Position numbers and translations under genes: made by a program
The notes under the pieces: generated by a model
Database searches by the model: none
Seen by the model: the letters and a program-made list of their open reading frames with translations, nothing else
Told to the model about the DNA's origin: nothing
Source: Vanessa cardui
Taxonomy: Eukaryota > Arthropoda > Insecta > Lepidoptera > Nymphalidae
Direction: 5' to 3'
DNA length: 64,000 bases
Assembly: GCF_905220365.1 (NCBI RefSeq)
Contig: NC_061124.1
Span: 10,356,501 to 10,420,500 of the forward strand
Shown here: one piece after another, positions 25,558-37,357 of the stretch
Layout of the letters: every line of letters starts with the position of its first letter
How positions within the stretch are numbered: the stretch's first letter is position 1

Positions 25558-25872
25558 TGAGCCGAGACGGCGCAGTGGTTAGAACTCGTGCATCTTAACC
25601 AATGATTTCGGGTTCAAACCCAGGCAGGCACCACTATATGTATGTGCTTAATTTGTATTTATAATTCATCTTGTGCTCGGCGGTGAAGGAAAACATCGTG
25701 AGGAAACCTGCTTGTGTCTAATTTCATTGAAATTCTGCCACATGTGCATTCCACCAACCCGCATTGGAACAGCGTGGTGGAACATGTTCCAAGCCCTCTC
25801 CTTAATGGGAGAGGAGGCCATTAGCCCAGCAGTGGGAAATTTACAGGCTGTTACTTTTTTTTACTTTTTTAA
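25558..25872 (+). mobile_element. SINE-A, full length
   Basis: All blocks are present from 'gagccgagacggcgcagtgg' to 'tttacaggctgttac', followed by a T-rich tail. The A-box has a GGCGCA variant. Confidence 0.88.
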
Positions 25873-25874
25873 AG

Positions 25875-26610
25875 TTCGAAGCTATAACAAGATGCAGCAG
25901 TATGTACCTAATATCGCAACGAAAAATTACCTCCAAACAGTAAGTCGTAAAGAACAGAACGTCTGGACTGTAACATTATAACTGTGATAGGATTTATGTC
26001 ATCCCAGAGCGGTGTTACGGACAATCTTTGCTTAACGAGTTTTGTTCTACAGAAATATGATGCCTTAGCAAAAGTTTGAACATCATTTTTCCTCAGCAGA
26101 ACTTTATTCAAAGAGCAAAACTAAACAGCCGATATTTATAATTAAAGGTAAGTATTTTACGCAAATGAAGACGGAAGAAAAACGAGTATATGAAGCGTAT
26201 GTAAGAAGGTGAGCATATGGAAGCGACGCCTAAAAGGAAACCCCCTCACAGTGCTCGTAAATGCGATTACCGCCCGTACACTCTGCTAACGAGCTACACC
26301 ACGGTACACAAACTAACACATACGTATGACATACAGCTACGCATTTACAAATAGAAATAAGTGAAAAAGTAATTATGAATGTTTTGAGTAACTACATAAT
26401 AAATATTTTATATATCTGTTTATTTAAAAAGAGCAACTATGAGAGTTTCTTGCTCTTCACGCTAGAGATTTTCCGAATCGGTGTTAGTATTGACGTTTCA
26501 AAAAGGTTTCATTGTTAAGTTTTCTTGAATAAATACATTTAAACATGTGATGATGATGATATATTCAAGTTAAATCAATAAAAGTAAAAATTATTAACAT
26601 AAGATTTGAC
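25875..26610. other. Gene-free stretch
   Basis: AT-rich; no feature recognised. Confidence 0.55.
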
Positions 26611-26629
26611 AAGAGCGCTAGTTTGTTTT

Positions 26630-26765
26630 GTGCCCAGAGGATCGGAATTGCGATTCAACGGGGAAATGATGCTGGCATTCTTGCCAACATTCCACGTGGT
26701 CAAGATTTATACAGTAACTATTTTTAATTCATATTTAAGCATTTAATTATTATTTATTAATAAGA
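26630..26765 (+). mobile_element. Non-LTR retrotransposon 3' end, C-terminal ORF remnant
   Basis: One plus-strand frame reads QRIGIAIQRGN followed by D-A-G-I-L and IPRGQDLYSNYF to a stop. IAIQRGNAAS-like C termini are typical of insect non-LTR retrotransposon reverse transcriptase ORFs. The same segment, with fewer changes, occurs at 62240-62405. It is a 5'-truncated copy; clade not determined. Confidence 0.6.
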
Positions 26766-27279
26766 GTTAGATCTAGCATACGTTAATATGAATCTTGAAG
26801 TCAGTCTGTTCCTGCGCGTATTACGATGAATGTAATTTATTCCCGACATTAGTTTTAACTGCCGATCATACGTGAATTTTAATCACTGTAATACTGTCGC
26901 CTCGGGCCGCAGTTTACGAAGACGCAATGCACGTCATGTAATATTAACTTCCTCGATATTAACCATGAATAATGTAAATATTAAAATGTACTTATAAATT
27001 AATCATATTTTGCAATTTTAATTGTCATTTTCAGCTGCATTTTAATATGATTTAAATATATAAATGCAAAGTTATATATTAGTGGCTTATGTGTAGTTTT
27101 TATATTATACTTTATTGCTTAACTTCCTTGTATCGTGTAGCGTGATGTTATAATATTACCTTTTAAAAAGGCAAACTCAAACAGTTTTTAAAATCGTTCT
27201 ATGGGAAAATTCTATTTATTATTAACGGTTAAAATACATACCCAATAATGTTGTCTTAAATTTTCGCGATTACACATTG

Positions 27280-27425
27280 AAATAAAACTACCCGTTTTAA
27301 ACGTTTCTACCCGTGACCACGAACGCTGTAAAGTGCTCAAAACGTCGGGATGTTAAAAATAATTAATATACGCGATTCAAGTCCGTTATAGCTAGTTTTA
27401 TTTTACATACCCAATGTTAGTTAGT
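27280..27425 (+). mobile_element. Possible Penelope-like element 3' end
   Basis: 'acccgtgaccacgaacgctg' and 'caaaacgtcgggatgttaaa', then 'aataattaatatacgcg' and 'ctagttttattttac'. The 'aaacgtcggga' motif near the 3' end is typical of Penelope-like and related elements. The assignment is from memory of the family, and no coding part is present. Confidence 0.35.
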
Positions 27426-27541
27426 ATTACAAAAATAAGTTCTGTACGGTGACTGTGAATTCTATAGGTACATACAGGTTGGTTGACGAGTCTATTCCGT
27501 CAAACTACGACCGAACCGCAACCGAAAAGTAAAATAGGAAA

Positions 27542-27592
27542 ATCCACGGATCAATCCTACTGACAATTCGTTAGTAGGATTGATCCGTGGAT
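27542..27592. repeat. Perfect short inverted repeat (20-bp arms, 11-nt loop)
   Basis: Arms at 27542-27561 (ATCCACGGATCAATCCTACT) and 27573-27592 are exact reverse complements. It lies 40 bp upstream of a SINE-A copy. Confidence 0.9.
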
Positions 27593-27633
27593 GTTCCTGA
27601 GCAAATAAATATTCCAACTTTAGATTTATACTG

Positions 27634-27870
27634 AGAGCTGAGATGGCCCAGTGGTTAGAACGCGTGCATCTTAACCGATGATTGTGGGTTCAAACCTAAG
27701 CAAGCACCACTATAGATATGTGCTCGGCGGTGAAGGAAAACAAAAAAATCGTGAGGATACCTGTATGTGTATGTGGTGGAATATATTCCAAACCCTCTCC
27801 TTAATGGAAAAGGAGGCCTTATCCCAGCAGTGGGAAATTTACAGGCTGTTACTTTATTTTACTTTTTTAT
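27634..27870 (+). mobile_element. SINE-A with internal deletions
   Basis: Head and B-box are intact, but the 'taatttgtgtttataattcat' block and the central 'aaatttcat' to 'ggaacagcg' part are deleted, leaving about 235 bp. Confidence 0.82.
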
Positions 27871-27919
27871 AGATGTATACATAATGTTATTAGAAACCGA
27901 ACATTGTATATAGTAATAC

Positions 27920-28140
27920 TGGCTGTGCCCGCGACTTTGAACGCTTTTGTATTTAACAAGCAGCTATTATTGTATCTTAAATTACTCCTTATAAAATCAG
28001 CTATCTGCAAGTAAAAGCCCCGTCAAAATCGGGCCAGCCGTTCTAGAAATAAGTTAGAATAAATAGACAGGTAGATAATAAATGTAAAAAAATGTTATTT
28101 TTGGTATATGTATCGTGTTACATGCATACATACACATGCA
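27920..28140. repeat. Dispersed repeat of unassigned class
   Basis: The stretch 'ggctgtgcccgcgactttga', 'aagtaaaagccccgtcaaaa' and 'ggccagccgttctagaaata' followed by a 'gacaggtaga' tract matches a very common lepidopteran repeat type. I saw no second copy here and assign it from memory. Confidence 0.35.
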
Positions 28141-28645
28141 TTTAGTAAAAAGCGTTTATTTATTAGACACACGAAAATATATTTTTATAGCAATACACGA
28201 ACGTCTGCATGAATTTAATCCCCTTAATAAGCCATATGCATGCGGACGAAGCTGCAAACAGCTTAGAAAATATAATTTATACATTAAACATCGTTTGAAG
28301 TGTGTTTTCTTATTTCAAGGCACGTAATTCGTTTTTCTAACAAGCAACTCGTTATTTAATAGAAATGTCATTGGCGTTTGTTAAAATGTTATCGAAACAA
28401 AGACATGCCTTAGTCATTGGGAATCCCATTAAAAGCCGGCGGTTTATGTTTGTGCAACATGCAATGTTATCATGGCACAATATAATTGCAATACTTAGGT
28501 GCTCGCACGGCTAATTAAGTTTAAACCGTTCGCTTATTCGTCCAAACGCTTTATTATAGTTGGAAGGTTTCGAATAAATATTTTAACCGGATTTATAATC
28601 GCTATAGTTCGATCAGTGTCATTAGTTGTAAATTTTAAATAGAAC
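28140..28645. other. No supportable gene
   Basis: An open frame at 28115-28327 contains a C-x3-C and later an H-x3-C, which loosely recalls a zinc knuckle. Spacing does not match a known finger and no splice context supports it. Confidence 0.4.
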
Positions 28646-28649
28646 GTCA

Positions 28650-28988
28650 GAATCAAAATCAAAATAAACTTTATTCAAGATGGCTTTTTACAAGCACTTT
28701 TGAATCGTCATTTAACAATTAAGTAAAGGTAACACCGATTCGGAAAGTAGATTCTTCCGAGCACGGCAAGAAACACAGTAGTTACTCTTTTTCAACATTT
28801 ACAAAATTCAGTCATATTAGTTAAATACGTCTGTGTAATATATCCTGCCTGGAAGTCAACAGGTATTAACTCCACGCTTTTTTATTATCTATATAATAAT
28901 AATAAATCTTGTACCGAATAGACGATTTGAATTTACGAGACGGTAAAGTTAAAAATGATTGCGGAATTTTATTATTGAAACAAGAGCT
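28650..28988 (-). mobile_element. LINE 3' end (family with SFLGQGIHFFNKIP-type C terminus), truncated
   Basis: On the plus strand: 'agaatcaaaatcaaaataaa', 'tacaagcacttttgaatcgt', 'aacacagtagttactctttt' and 'cctggaagtcaacaggtatt', the complement of the 3' UTR and end of a CR1/Jockey-like ORF. Copies at 44118-44642 and 53850-54300 extend further into the coding region. The copy is 5'-truncated. Confidence 0.7.
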
Positions 28989-29239
28989 GTGCAAAAGGTA
29001 TTTATTTAAAAGTCAATTCTAATATGTTTTATTATTTAAATTATAGATGTCACTGTACCGAAATTAAATCGCGCTAACGTTTCGTATTGTTGTAAATACT
29101 AATGTTCGAGTAATATTTGTTGTATTCAGTTCAAAAATAATAACGTACACGTGAATAATAAAATATCAGTGTAAAAAGTGAAGTGTTTTACTGTGCTATT
29201 CCTGAAGTAAGCTTATGTACGACTGCGCGGGACGAGATA

Positions 29240-29430
29240 CAGTCGGAGTAAGAAAAGGTTCGTCACCTTAAGATCTATGTTCATGTGTTATGAGCGATAA
29301 TCTGCATTACCGATCGAGAATGACATATTGTGTCGCATTGATTTGATGTTTAGATTCGAAGGGTCTATGAATTTATAACTCGATAAAAGAATAAATCTGA
29401 AAACTGCCGAAGGTTTTCTTACTCTGACTG
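29240..29430. mobile_element. MITE of Tc1/mariner type with TA target duplication
   Basis: The terminal inverted repeats read CAGTCGGAGTAAGAAAA on the left and the complement of CAGTCAGAGTAAGAAAA on the right (16 of 17 identical), with weaker similarity inward. TA lies immediately outside both ends (29238-29239 and 29431-29432). Length 191 bp, no transposase. TA duplication with short TIRs fits the Tc1/mariner superfamily. Confidence 0.7.
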
Positions 29431-29639
29431 TACACCGGATGTTAGGGTGCTTACTATTGGCTGAGTCGTTAGTTTTGAAACTAGATTTAAATCCGCTGAT
29501 CCCGAGCACCGATTTTGAAATCCCGGGTCCGGTCATTAAAAGTAATCGTGTATTTGTCTTTTGTTCCTGTTTTTGTTTTAATGTTATAGTTTTATAGATA
29601 TGAGAGTTTTGTTTTGCTGTTATAAATGTACTTAACTTA

Positions 29640-30190
29640 TAATACTTTTACTACATAATTTGTTTATTAACGACAGTACATTAGACACTTCCAAAATTAT
29701 CAATGTTTGTTAACTATACTGTTCATGTATTATCTGTTCACTTGGTGGTAGGGCTTTGTGCAAGCCCGTCTGGTTAAGTACCACCCACTCATCACTTATT
29801 CTACCGCCAAATAACAGTACTCAGTATTGTTGTGTTCCGGTCTAAAGCTGTGAGTGAGCCAGTGTAACTACAGGCACAAGGAATAACATCTTAGTTCCCA
29901 AGGTTGGTGGCACATTGACGATGTAAGGAATAGTTAATATTTCTTACAGCTTCTTTGTCTATGGGTGTTGGTGACCACTTACCATCAGGTGGCCCATATG
30001 CTCGTCCGCCAACCTATACCGTAAAAAAAATCTACAAATACATTCCTCTCGAAACACTCTATATATTAAAAAAAAAACGGATCAAATTCCGTTGCATAAT
30101 TTTAAAGATCTAAGCATACATACATAGGGACAGACAGCGATAAGCGACCTTGTATACAATATATACTTGTTTACTATATACTATGTGATG
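29640..30190 (-). mobile_element. Helitron-like repeat split by a SINE-B insertion
   Basis: The left part ('acttccaaaattatcaatgt', 29688-29730) and right part ('cattcctctcgaaacactct' to 'ctatgtgatgat', 30040-30190) correspond to adjacent segments of the uninterrupted copy at 503-665. The SINE-B at 29741-30033 sits between them, so the SINE is younger. Confidence 0.6.
29741..30033 (+). mobile_element. SINE-B, full length, with A-tail
   Basis: It starts 'cttggtggtagggctttgtg', carries the GGGCTTTGTGCAAGCCC hairpin, and ends 'ccgccaacctataccgt' plus eight A. The A-tail fixes its orientation. Confidence 0.9.
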
Positions 30191-30425
30191 ATACTAAATA
30201 CTGTAATGGTGTATCACACTGTACATTAATTTTTATTTTATTTCACTCGATAATTTTAAAATAGGTTATATGGTTTCGAAGATCAATAAATAAACAAATG
30301 AAAGAGATGTATCAAGATACTCTCGTTTAAAACTAAGTTCGTTTTGCTATATATGTAATATATTGTTAATCTAGTCATTACATACATTTGGAAATGCAAA
30401 TCGTAATATATATCAAGAAAATATA

Positions 30426-30708
30426 AAGTAAGTAAAGTTACAGCCCGTAAATTTCCCACTGCTGGGCTAAGGCCTCCTCTCCCATTAAGGAGAAGGTTTG
30501 GAACATATTTCACCACGCTGTTCCAATGCGGGTTGGTGGAATGCCTATTTGGCATAATTTCGATGAAATTAGACACACCCAGGTTTCCTCACGATGTTTT
30601 CCTTCACCATGTTTAAGCACATATATATATAGAGGTGCTTGCTTGGGTTTGAACCCGAAATAATCGGTTAAGATGCACGCGTTCTAACCACTGGACCATC
30701 TCGGCTCA
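30426..30708 (-). mobile_element. SINE-A, near full length
   Basis: Complement order from 'acagcccgtaaatttcccac' to the tRNA-like head ending 'gagccgag' on the minus strand at 30701-30708. The 'tttgtgtttataattcatct' block is deleted. Confidence 0.85.
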
Positions 30709-30931
30709 AGATATACAAGCCGTTTTCTCGGTCGGCTATTTGAATCACACAATATTCAAAATTGGTCATTCTCGGATCATTTGCATTTCTCACCCGTTTT
30801 TCTCGACGATAGCGAACGGATTTCAAAATGACGGGAAGTCACACACGCGCGCGTCCGTTACCGTGAACGGGACGTTTGTGGCGTTGCGATCGCCATTGTA
30901 GTAGGCCTATTCGAGCCTCATTTGTGAAAAG

Positions 30932-31055
30932 AGCTGAGATGGCCCACGCGTGCATCTTAATCGATGATTGCGGGTTCAAGCCCAGGCAAGCACCATTGAA
31001 TATTCACGTACTTAATTTAGGTTTATAATTCATCTTGAGCTCGGCGACGAAGATT
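30932..31055 (+). mobile_element. SINE-A head only
   Basis: The A-box part 'gagatggcccacgcgtgcat' lacks 'agtggttagaa', the B-box 'gggttcaagcccag' is present, and the copy ends after 'cgagctcggcg' type sequence. It is 3'-truncated. Confidence 0.75.
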
Positions 31056-31079
31056 GAAAAACTAGTACAATGAAATAAA

Positions 31080-32470
31080 TCATATAGGAAGAATTAAAAT
31101 TTGTATCATAAATCCTGTTCAATAAGCCAGTCTAACTCCTTGCCAATTTTTAAGAAGCGTTTATAAAACTGTTATCTATCCATATCTAAATATGCATATA
31201 TTATATATTATTACATAATGAAGTCAATATAATATATATTAAAATTTTATTTGTGTATTATTGGGATGTAGTTACACATAGTTTATTATTATGCTTTAGT
31301 ATAAATATTCTTATATTATAGATTTATCCTCTTTCTATCTATTTCTGCTCTTACCTGTTTTCGTTCTAAGCTTCTATCACCATAGATTGTCTGTGAGAGT
31401 TCGCTAGAAGCGAATAATAATATATAATATTCTGTGCTTCTCTTATGGATTCATGTGTTGCGCAAAAAGTATTCAAATAAAAAACTTTATATAATGTTAA
31501 GGTTGCTTGGAACGTAAGGTTTTTCTTACGTGTCAATTTCTGTCAGTTCAGTGTACTGTAAGCCGCGTAAAAAGGAGTCCGATCCAAAAAGGTTATTAGG
31601 GTTGGATCTGCCGTCCCAACGGGTTATGCGTAAGTTATGAGTAAGTCAATAAACAGTTCACTTGTGATTGTGCACACGATTGTGAACGACGTACAACAAC
31701 TTCCCAATAAAATATATATACAATTAAATTAAAATTAAGCAATTTGTCATTATTATGCTTTACTCTATGTATTGACATTTATTTGTTTTTTGTACATAAT
31801 ATATTATTTACAATATGTATATCTGACTACTAGTATAAATGTGTAAGTAAACACAGCTGAACAGATTTGGATGAAATTCGGCACAGAGATAGATTTTTGT
31901 CTATTATACTGAAAATTTACGATTTTCACAGGGTTCAGAATCAACATGTTTTTGGCTAATTATTATTTTATAGAGAAGATAATGACATACTTATCCCGGA
32001 ATACACTAATGATAAGGCACAGCCTAAAGTAGGTAGTTGGGGAGTATAGGTTACGACTGATTTTTTTTTTTCGTTTTTCTATGGATATTTCATTCGAAAC
32101 TGATACATATATAATACGCTGAAGTCCTAAAATATTTATGTTAATTAGTATGTTAATAATCCTCACAGCCGTTTCAAACACGATCCCATCCATTACTTTT
32201 TATTAGCTATTAATATCAAAAGTATTTTTAATTCATATTTTTTATGACACAGTTTATTTAACAGGACCTTTCCCGGCGATCAGGACGAATATGGAACAAG
32301 AATGAAGGTTGATTAAAAACGTCTTTAAGATCAGGTTTGTATTAAAGGGAAGGAATTCATGTTTGTTTGTATTGCTTATTGTTGCGTTGAAACACATCGT
32401 GCCAGTATTGCCGACATCGTATTCATATGCCGATCTATACATAAGCAAATACTTACATTTTTTGTTTTTT
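31080..32470. other. Gene-free stretch
   Basis: No exon. A dispersed-repeat fragment ('gatgaaattcggcacagaga', 31865-31890) resembles the one upstream of the esterase. Confidence 0.5.
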
Positions 32471-32472
32471 TA

Positions 32473-32756
32473 TGGTATAGGTTGGCGGACGAGCATATGG
32501 GTCACCTGATAGTAAGTGGTCACCATCGCCCATAGACAATGACGCTGTAAGAAATATTAACTAGGTATTCCTTACATCGTCAATGTGCCACCAACCTTGG
32601 GAACTAAGATGTTATGTCCCTTGTGCCTGTAGTTACACTGGCTCACTCACCCTTCAGACCGGAACACAACAATACTGAGTACTTTGGCGGTAGAATAATT
32701 GATGAGTGGGTGGTACCTACCCAGACGGACTTGCACAAAGCCCTACCAACAAGTTA
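32473..32756 (-). mobile_element. SINE-B, full length
   Basis: T-rich tract, 'ggtataggttggcggacgag', then all family blocks to 'gcacaaagccctaccaacaag'. It has a 5-base insertion in 'attaactaggtattcc' and an 8-base loss at 'gagtactttggcgg'. Confidence 0.9.
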
Positions 32757-32759
32757 ACA

Positions 32760-34520
32760 AGTTATGAAATTAAAATATATTATTAATAATATTTTAGTAA
32801 TATTCATAACTTAATTGATCCTTAATTTATTTTAAGACATTTTAAACTTCCTTGAATATTGGTGATATTGTAAGAAAAAAAGTGTTTCCTATGAAAACAT
32901 GCAAATTTAATCAATTATATTAATAATACTTTTATTAATAGCGCATGTAAAATCTAGATATTACGAAAACATCGTAGTTTTCACAAAAAAAAATAAATAA
33001 AACAAAAGACCGATCTCTACTGACTCGAATGACTCTGAGTTTATTAAAGCATCTGTGATTGTAGAATTGACGACTGGATTTGGCGCCAGTGTGAAGTAAA
33101 CCTTAAGGATTGCTCTCACCTATCTTAATAAATGGCTAAGGCCATACTAAGGTCATAAGTCCGGTGCTGTCTTGACCCTCGTATGTCACTCACCGACCGA
33201 TAAATCGTAATGTCAAAAACTATTTTCTCCCTTGTAAGAAAGACAAGTCAGGAGTTACTTATACGAAAAACGTCTAAGAAAGTTCTAAGTATAAATACTC
33301 TTATCAATCATAAAATCTTTGTGTTCGTCATAGTTTATCTGTGGAGCTCCTCGAACTAAGTACTAGTACTCGAAGATAAACACTTCGTAAGCCATTAGTC
33401 TAACACATGCTAACGCGGAAGCCCTTTATAGGGCTACTACCTGGAGGAAAATTTCCCAATAAATGATAAAACAAAATAACATTGCTTTTCAGAATTTTAT
33501 TTCCAAAATCGCTATCATATCTTATACATATTATTAATTGTCGATTTTATTTGAATATAATTATATTTTCATTAATGGTTTTTAATTATAATATCTACAA
33601 TGTAGTCTTTTTAATGTGTGCTAAAACATATTTGCAGAATAAGAATCGATTAAATATCGGTTAATCGAACAAACGATCAAATTAAACGCATCCCTATTCG
33701 ATTCCCGCCAGCTTGTTTTAATCTTTTATGAGCACGGGTTTCTTGCTATAATATCTCCAAAGTGTTGAAAACTAAATTAAATCTTATGAATATGAGAAAA
33801 TTTTAAAAAGTAAATTCATTAGATTTCGAAGAAGTTTACGTAGAAGAAGTCTAGTATTATTATAGCAATAAGAACCTACATGCTTTATTTGTAACGGCCT
33901 CGTTAGTCTATTGAATGGGTTCACTAAAAAGTTATTGAGATTTCTGTCAAAAAATCTCAGCATCGTTTCGATGTTTGGAAGTTAAGGATGTAGAGTACTC
34001 TCTCCATTGTGTCGAAGAGAACGCTCAAACTTGTGCTCTAGTATATCTTTGTTAACAAATGTTTACGTTACCAAAATTTATAATAACAATAAGATAGGAA
34101 TCCATCATCATAAATAATACTTTTTATGTCATATATTTAGTAACTTTAAAGATTACTTTTATTCCACGTCATAGGAAGTAGGGGGGGTGGGATTCCTCGA
34201 AGCCCTGGACGCCGAGTGCGCCCAAGTACGCCTAAGTTTTCTCACTAAAAAACCAGCGGTACCAGGCCCCCATGCAGCACACTCGTACAGGGTGTGGTAT
34301 AAAAAAAACCAAAAACAAATTGCGAATAAGCCTTACGACGGTGTTTACGAAGGTTGGTTAGTGGTAAGAGGGTGATTAATTCACTACTGGCTGAAGATAG
34401 TGCAACAGGTGCAACAATAATAATCTGTTATAGGAAATAAGAAATTAAAAACCAAAATTCTCAAGTCAAAAACACAGTTGAAGCTGCATCTTCTTCTGGT
34501 TAAATACTGCAGTTCCCTCT
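32760..34520. other. Gene-free stretch
   Basis: No exon supported. The GC-richer open frame at 34187-34375 has an ATG but no motif I recognise. A block at 33000-33260 looks like old repeat DNA. Confidence 0.45.
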
Positions 34521-34524
34521 GTCT

Positions 34525-34852
34525 TACGAGAAATGTAACAACAACAACAGCCTGTAAATTCCCACTGCTGGGCTAACGGCCTCCTCTCCCTGTGGGGAGA
34601 AGGTTTGGAACATATTCCACCACACTATTCCAATGCGGGTTGGTGGAATACACATATGGCAGACTTTCTATAAAATTTGTCACATGCAGGTTTCCTCACG
34701 ATGTTTTCCTTCACCGCTGAGCACGAGATGAATTCTGAAGACAAATTAAGCACATGAATCAGCGGTGCTTGCCGGGGTTTGAATCCGCAATCATCGGTTA
34801 AGATGCACTCGTTCTAACCACTGGGCCATCTCGATTCTACGAGAAATGTAAC
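34525..34852 (-). mobile_element. SINE-A with 15-bp target-site duplication
   Basis: The element occupies about 34540-34837, from an (AAC)n 3' tail to the tRNA-like head. TACGAGAAATGTAAC is repeated exactly at 34525-34539 and 34838-34852. A 15-bp duplication and 3' simple repeat are the signature of LINE-driven insertion. The perfect duplication suggests a young copy. Confidence 0.92.
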
Positions 34853-35675
34853 TGCATTCTAATTTGGATTCATGATCCTTTTTTATACGGAAAGGTAAAA
34901 AAAAAAATTTGTTAATGGATACCTGTTGTTGAAACACAAACGTCCGAAGCTATTATTAACCTGTTTGATCCAGCGGAAGTTATATTCGCTTGCAAACTGT
35001 ACTAGAATCAATAGTACTGAGGTCAGCTTGATGAAGATATATTTATTTTAGATCTTGACTAAAGTCACTAGCATTGTAGAAAATTACACTTTTTGTAACG
35101 TTGTAACGGAATAGTGCAGGACAGTGAACTACTAATAATACCAAAATGGGTAAAATAGTATATAATATGAAAAAAATAGTACAATTAAGCCAAATGTTAA
35201 ACTGCTTACAAGATATTTGGGATTTCGTTGCATGTTCATTAAGAAATAACTGCGATTAGTGAGTTGATATTTCGTAAATCCATTTTATTACAAAAAAACA
35301 CCCGGATAATTTACCTATTTTTTTACTGATTATAACATTTCGTTTTAGTATTTTTTCGAGTGGGTAACCCTTAAGTATAGGTCATTCATTCTATGTCATT
35401 CCTTCGTGGTTGTTTAGCCGGTCAATGTGCATAATTACACTGTCTCTGTGCAAGACGGCAGACGCCTCATAAAGTTAAAATGCTATAAGCTGCATTCCAT
35501 TCGCTTCTGCTAATCATGTCTTATGAACTAAACCGCTATGCCCATACACTTCTTTTTTACAATTAAGAGACATGACAATATGAAACGAAACATCCCACAA
35601 TTAATACGTACTTATCATTTTCTTTTATAAAATTAAAAAAATGTATATATTTTTATGGCAATATTTTTTTACCGA
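34853..35675. other. Gene-free stretch
   Basis: Nothing recognised. Confidence 0.55.
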
Positions 35676-35678
35676 TAC

Positions 35679-35980
35679 TTGGTGGTAGGACTTTGTGTCT
35701 TGGTGGTAGGGCTTTGTGTAAGCCCGTCTTGGTAGGTACCACCCACTCATCAGTTATTCTACCGCCAAATAACAGTACTCAGTATTGTTGTGTTCCGGTT
35801 TGAAGGGTGAGTGAGCCAGTGTAACTACAAGCACAAGGGACATAACATCTTAGTTCCCAAGGTTGGTGGCACATTGACGATGTAAGGAATAGTTAATATT
35901 TCTCACAGCGTCATTGTCTATGGGTGATGGTGACCACTTACCATCAGGTGGCCCATAGGCTCGTCCGCCAACCTATACTG
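35679..35980 (+). mobile_element. SINE-B, full length, with duplicated 5' head
   Basis: The first 20 bases occur twice in a row: 'cttggtggtaggactttgtg' (35679-35698) and 'cttggtggtagggctttgtg' (35699-35718), differing at one position. The rest is a complete SINE-B to 'ccgccaacctatac'. The A-tail is lost. Confidence 0.88.
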
Positions 35981-35984
35981 ATAA

Positions 35985-37355
35985 TAAATGAATTCAATGT
36001 AAGTTATGAGATTATATTGTCAACAAAAGCGCCTTAAAAATAAAGTGTTAGAACGGCCTCTTAACTTGGGCATTCGTTTACAGTATAACCATGTAAGAAT
36101 CGATCTTAAATAACGAATTAAGATGTTGGACAAATATCATCACAAGTTTTGCACTGCATTGCTCATTATTTTCAATCATTTTCGTAATAGTTGTATCTGA
36201 ACTATTACAATATATGCGAGTGCTCACGGTAAGGGACCGTCTGAGTTTCATACTTTAAAGTTAATTTATATTAAGTTAAATTGTAATCATTTATTTATGA
36301 AGTTACATTTACCTACAGTTATTACAAAAATTTTTACAACTGCAAATAAAAGAGACTTATTAATAATTGGTTTACTAAATATACTTACAAACAATATAAT
36401 TAAAATAGTATATTTTGTGTAAAGGTATAATAAATGTTTTTTTTGTTATATTCAACATATAATTTTCTAATTCAGCCATGTACGATATGTTTTAATTATA
36501 TATAATATTAGTAGTTTAATTAAACCGAACACGAATAATCAGTAGTTTCGAAGCTATGTAATATTAACAAACTTGAATGTTCAGCGCCTGCTCAGATATT
36601 GCCGCAATAGATGTTTAATTAGCGGTATGTTGCTGTGCATATTGCATACACATACATTAGTATGCGTCATTAACAATTATATTAACATTACCAAAACGAA
36701 TAAGAAACATTTTATGAACTAAGGAACCAATTATCAGACTATTTAGGAAATTGTATCTGAAATATTGTTTCCTTTTGTCTAAAGCTACGACTGAAAACTT
36801 ATTTAAAAGCTGTTGACCAATTTTTTTTACGTTACATCTATTAGATGGCAGATTTTCTCATTATACAAGAGCTCCTTTGATGACTGCTGAAACTATTCAT
36901 ATTCATTAATATGCATGTTTATTAAATAGACTTCTCATTAATAAATTTTATCAATAAAAAAAGCAAGTACTCATATTACTTTTGTTAATTTAAAGCACGT
37001 GTTAGTTCATATTTAAAAGAAGTATTTATGCGTACGTATGTTATAATTTATGTTATTCATTCGCAAAGCGTTTTCGGACTGGTGACCGGTAAGTTTTTTC
37101 TAGAAGAATATCAATCATGTTTCAATACATTCGGTAAAGACGTACAGTCCAAAGACGACAGGTCAAAGAAGTTAAGAAGAATTGACTATCCTTGATATGA
37201 TCAGTCGGGACTGACGGAAATAGGTCTTCTTAAAATGATTATAATCAAGTTCGCGATATTACGAGAAGATTGTCGTGTTCTATCTAAAAAATCGTATCTA
37301 CATCATGAAAAGGCAAAAAAGATTAAACAACTTTGTACAAAAAGAAAGAGGAGAT
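35985..37355. other. Gene-free stretch
   Basis: AT-rich DNA; nothing recognised. Confidence 0.55.
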
Positions 37356-37357
37356 GA

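Noticed and set aside
28115..28327. Open frame with C-x3-C and H-x3-C that recalls a zinc finger
   Set aside because: The spacing fits no known finger and there is no supporting exon structure; four spaced Cys/His residues can occur by chance.
34187..34375. 62-codon frame in a GC-richer block
   Set aside because: No recognisable motif, short, and no splice or promoter support.
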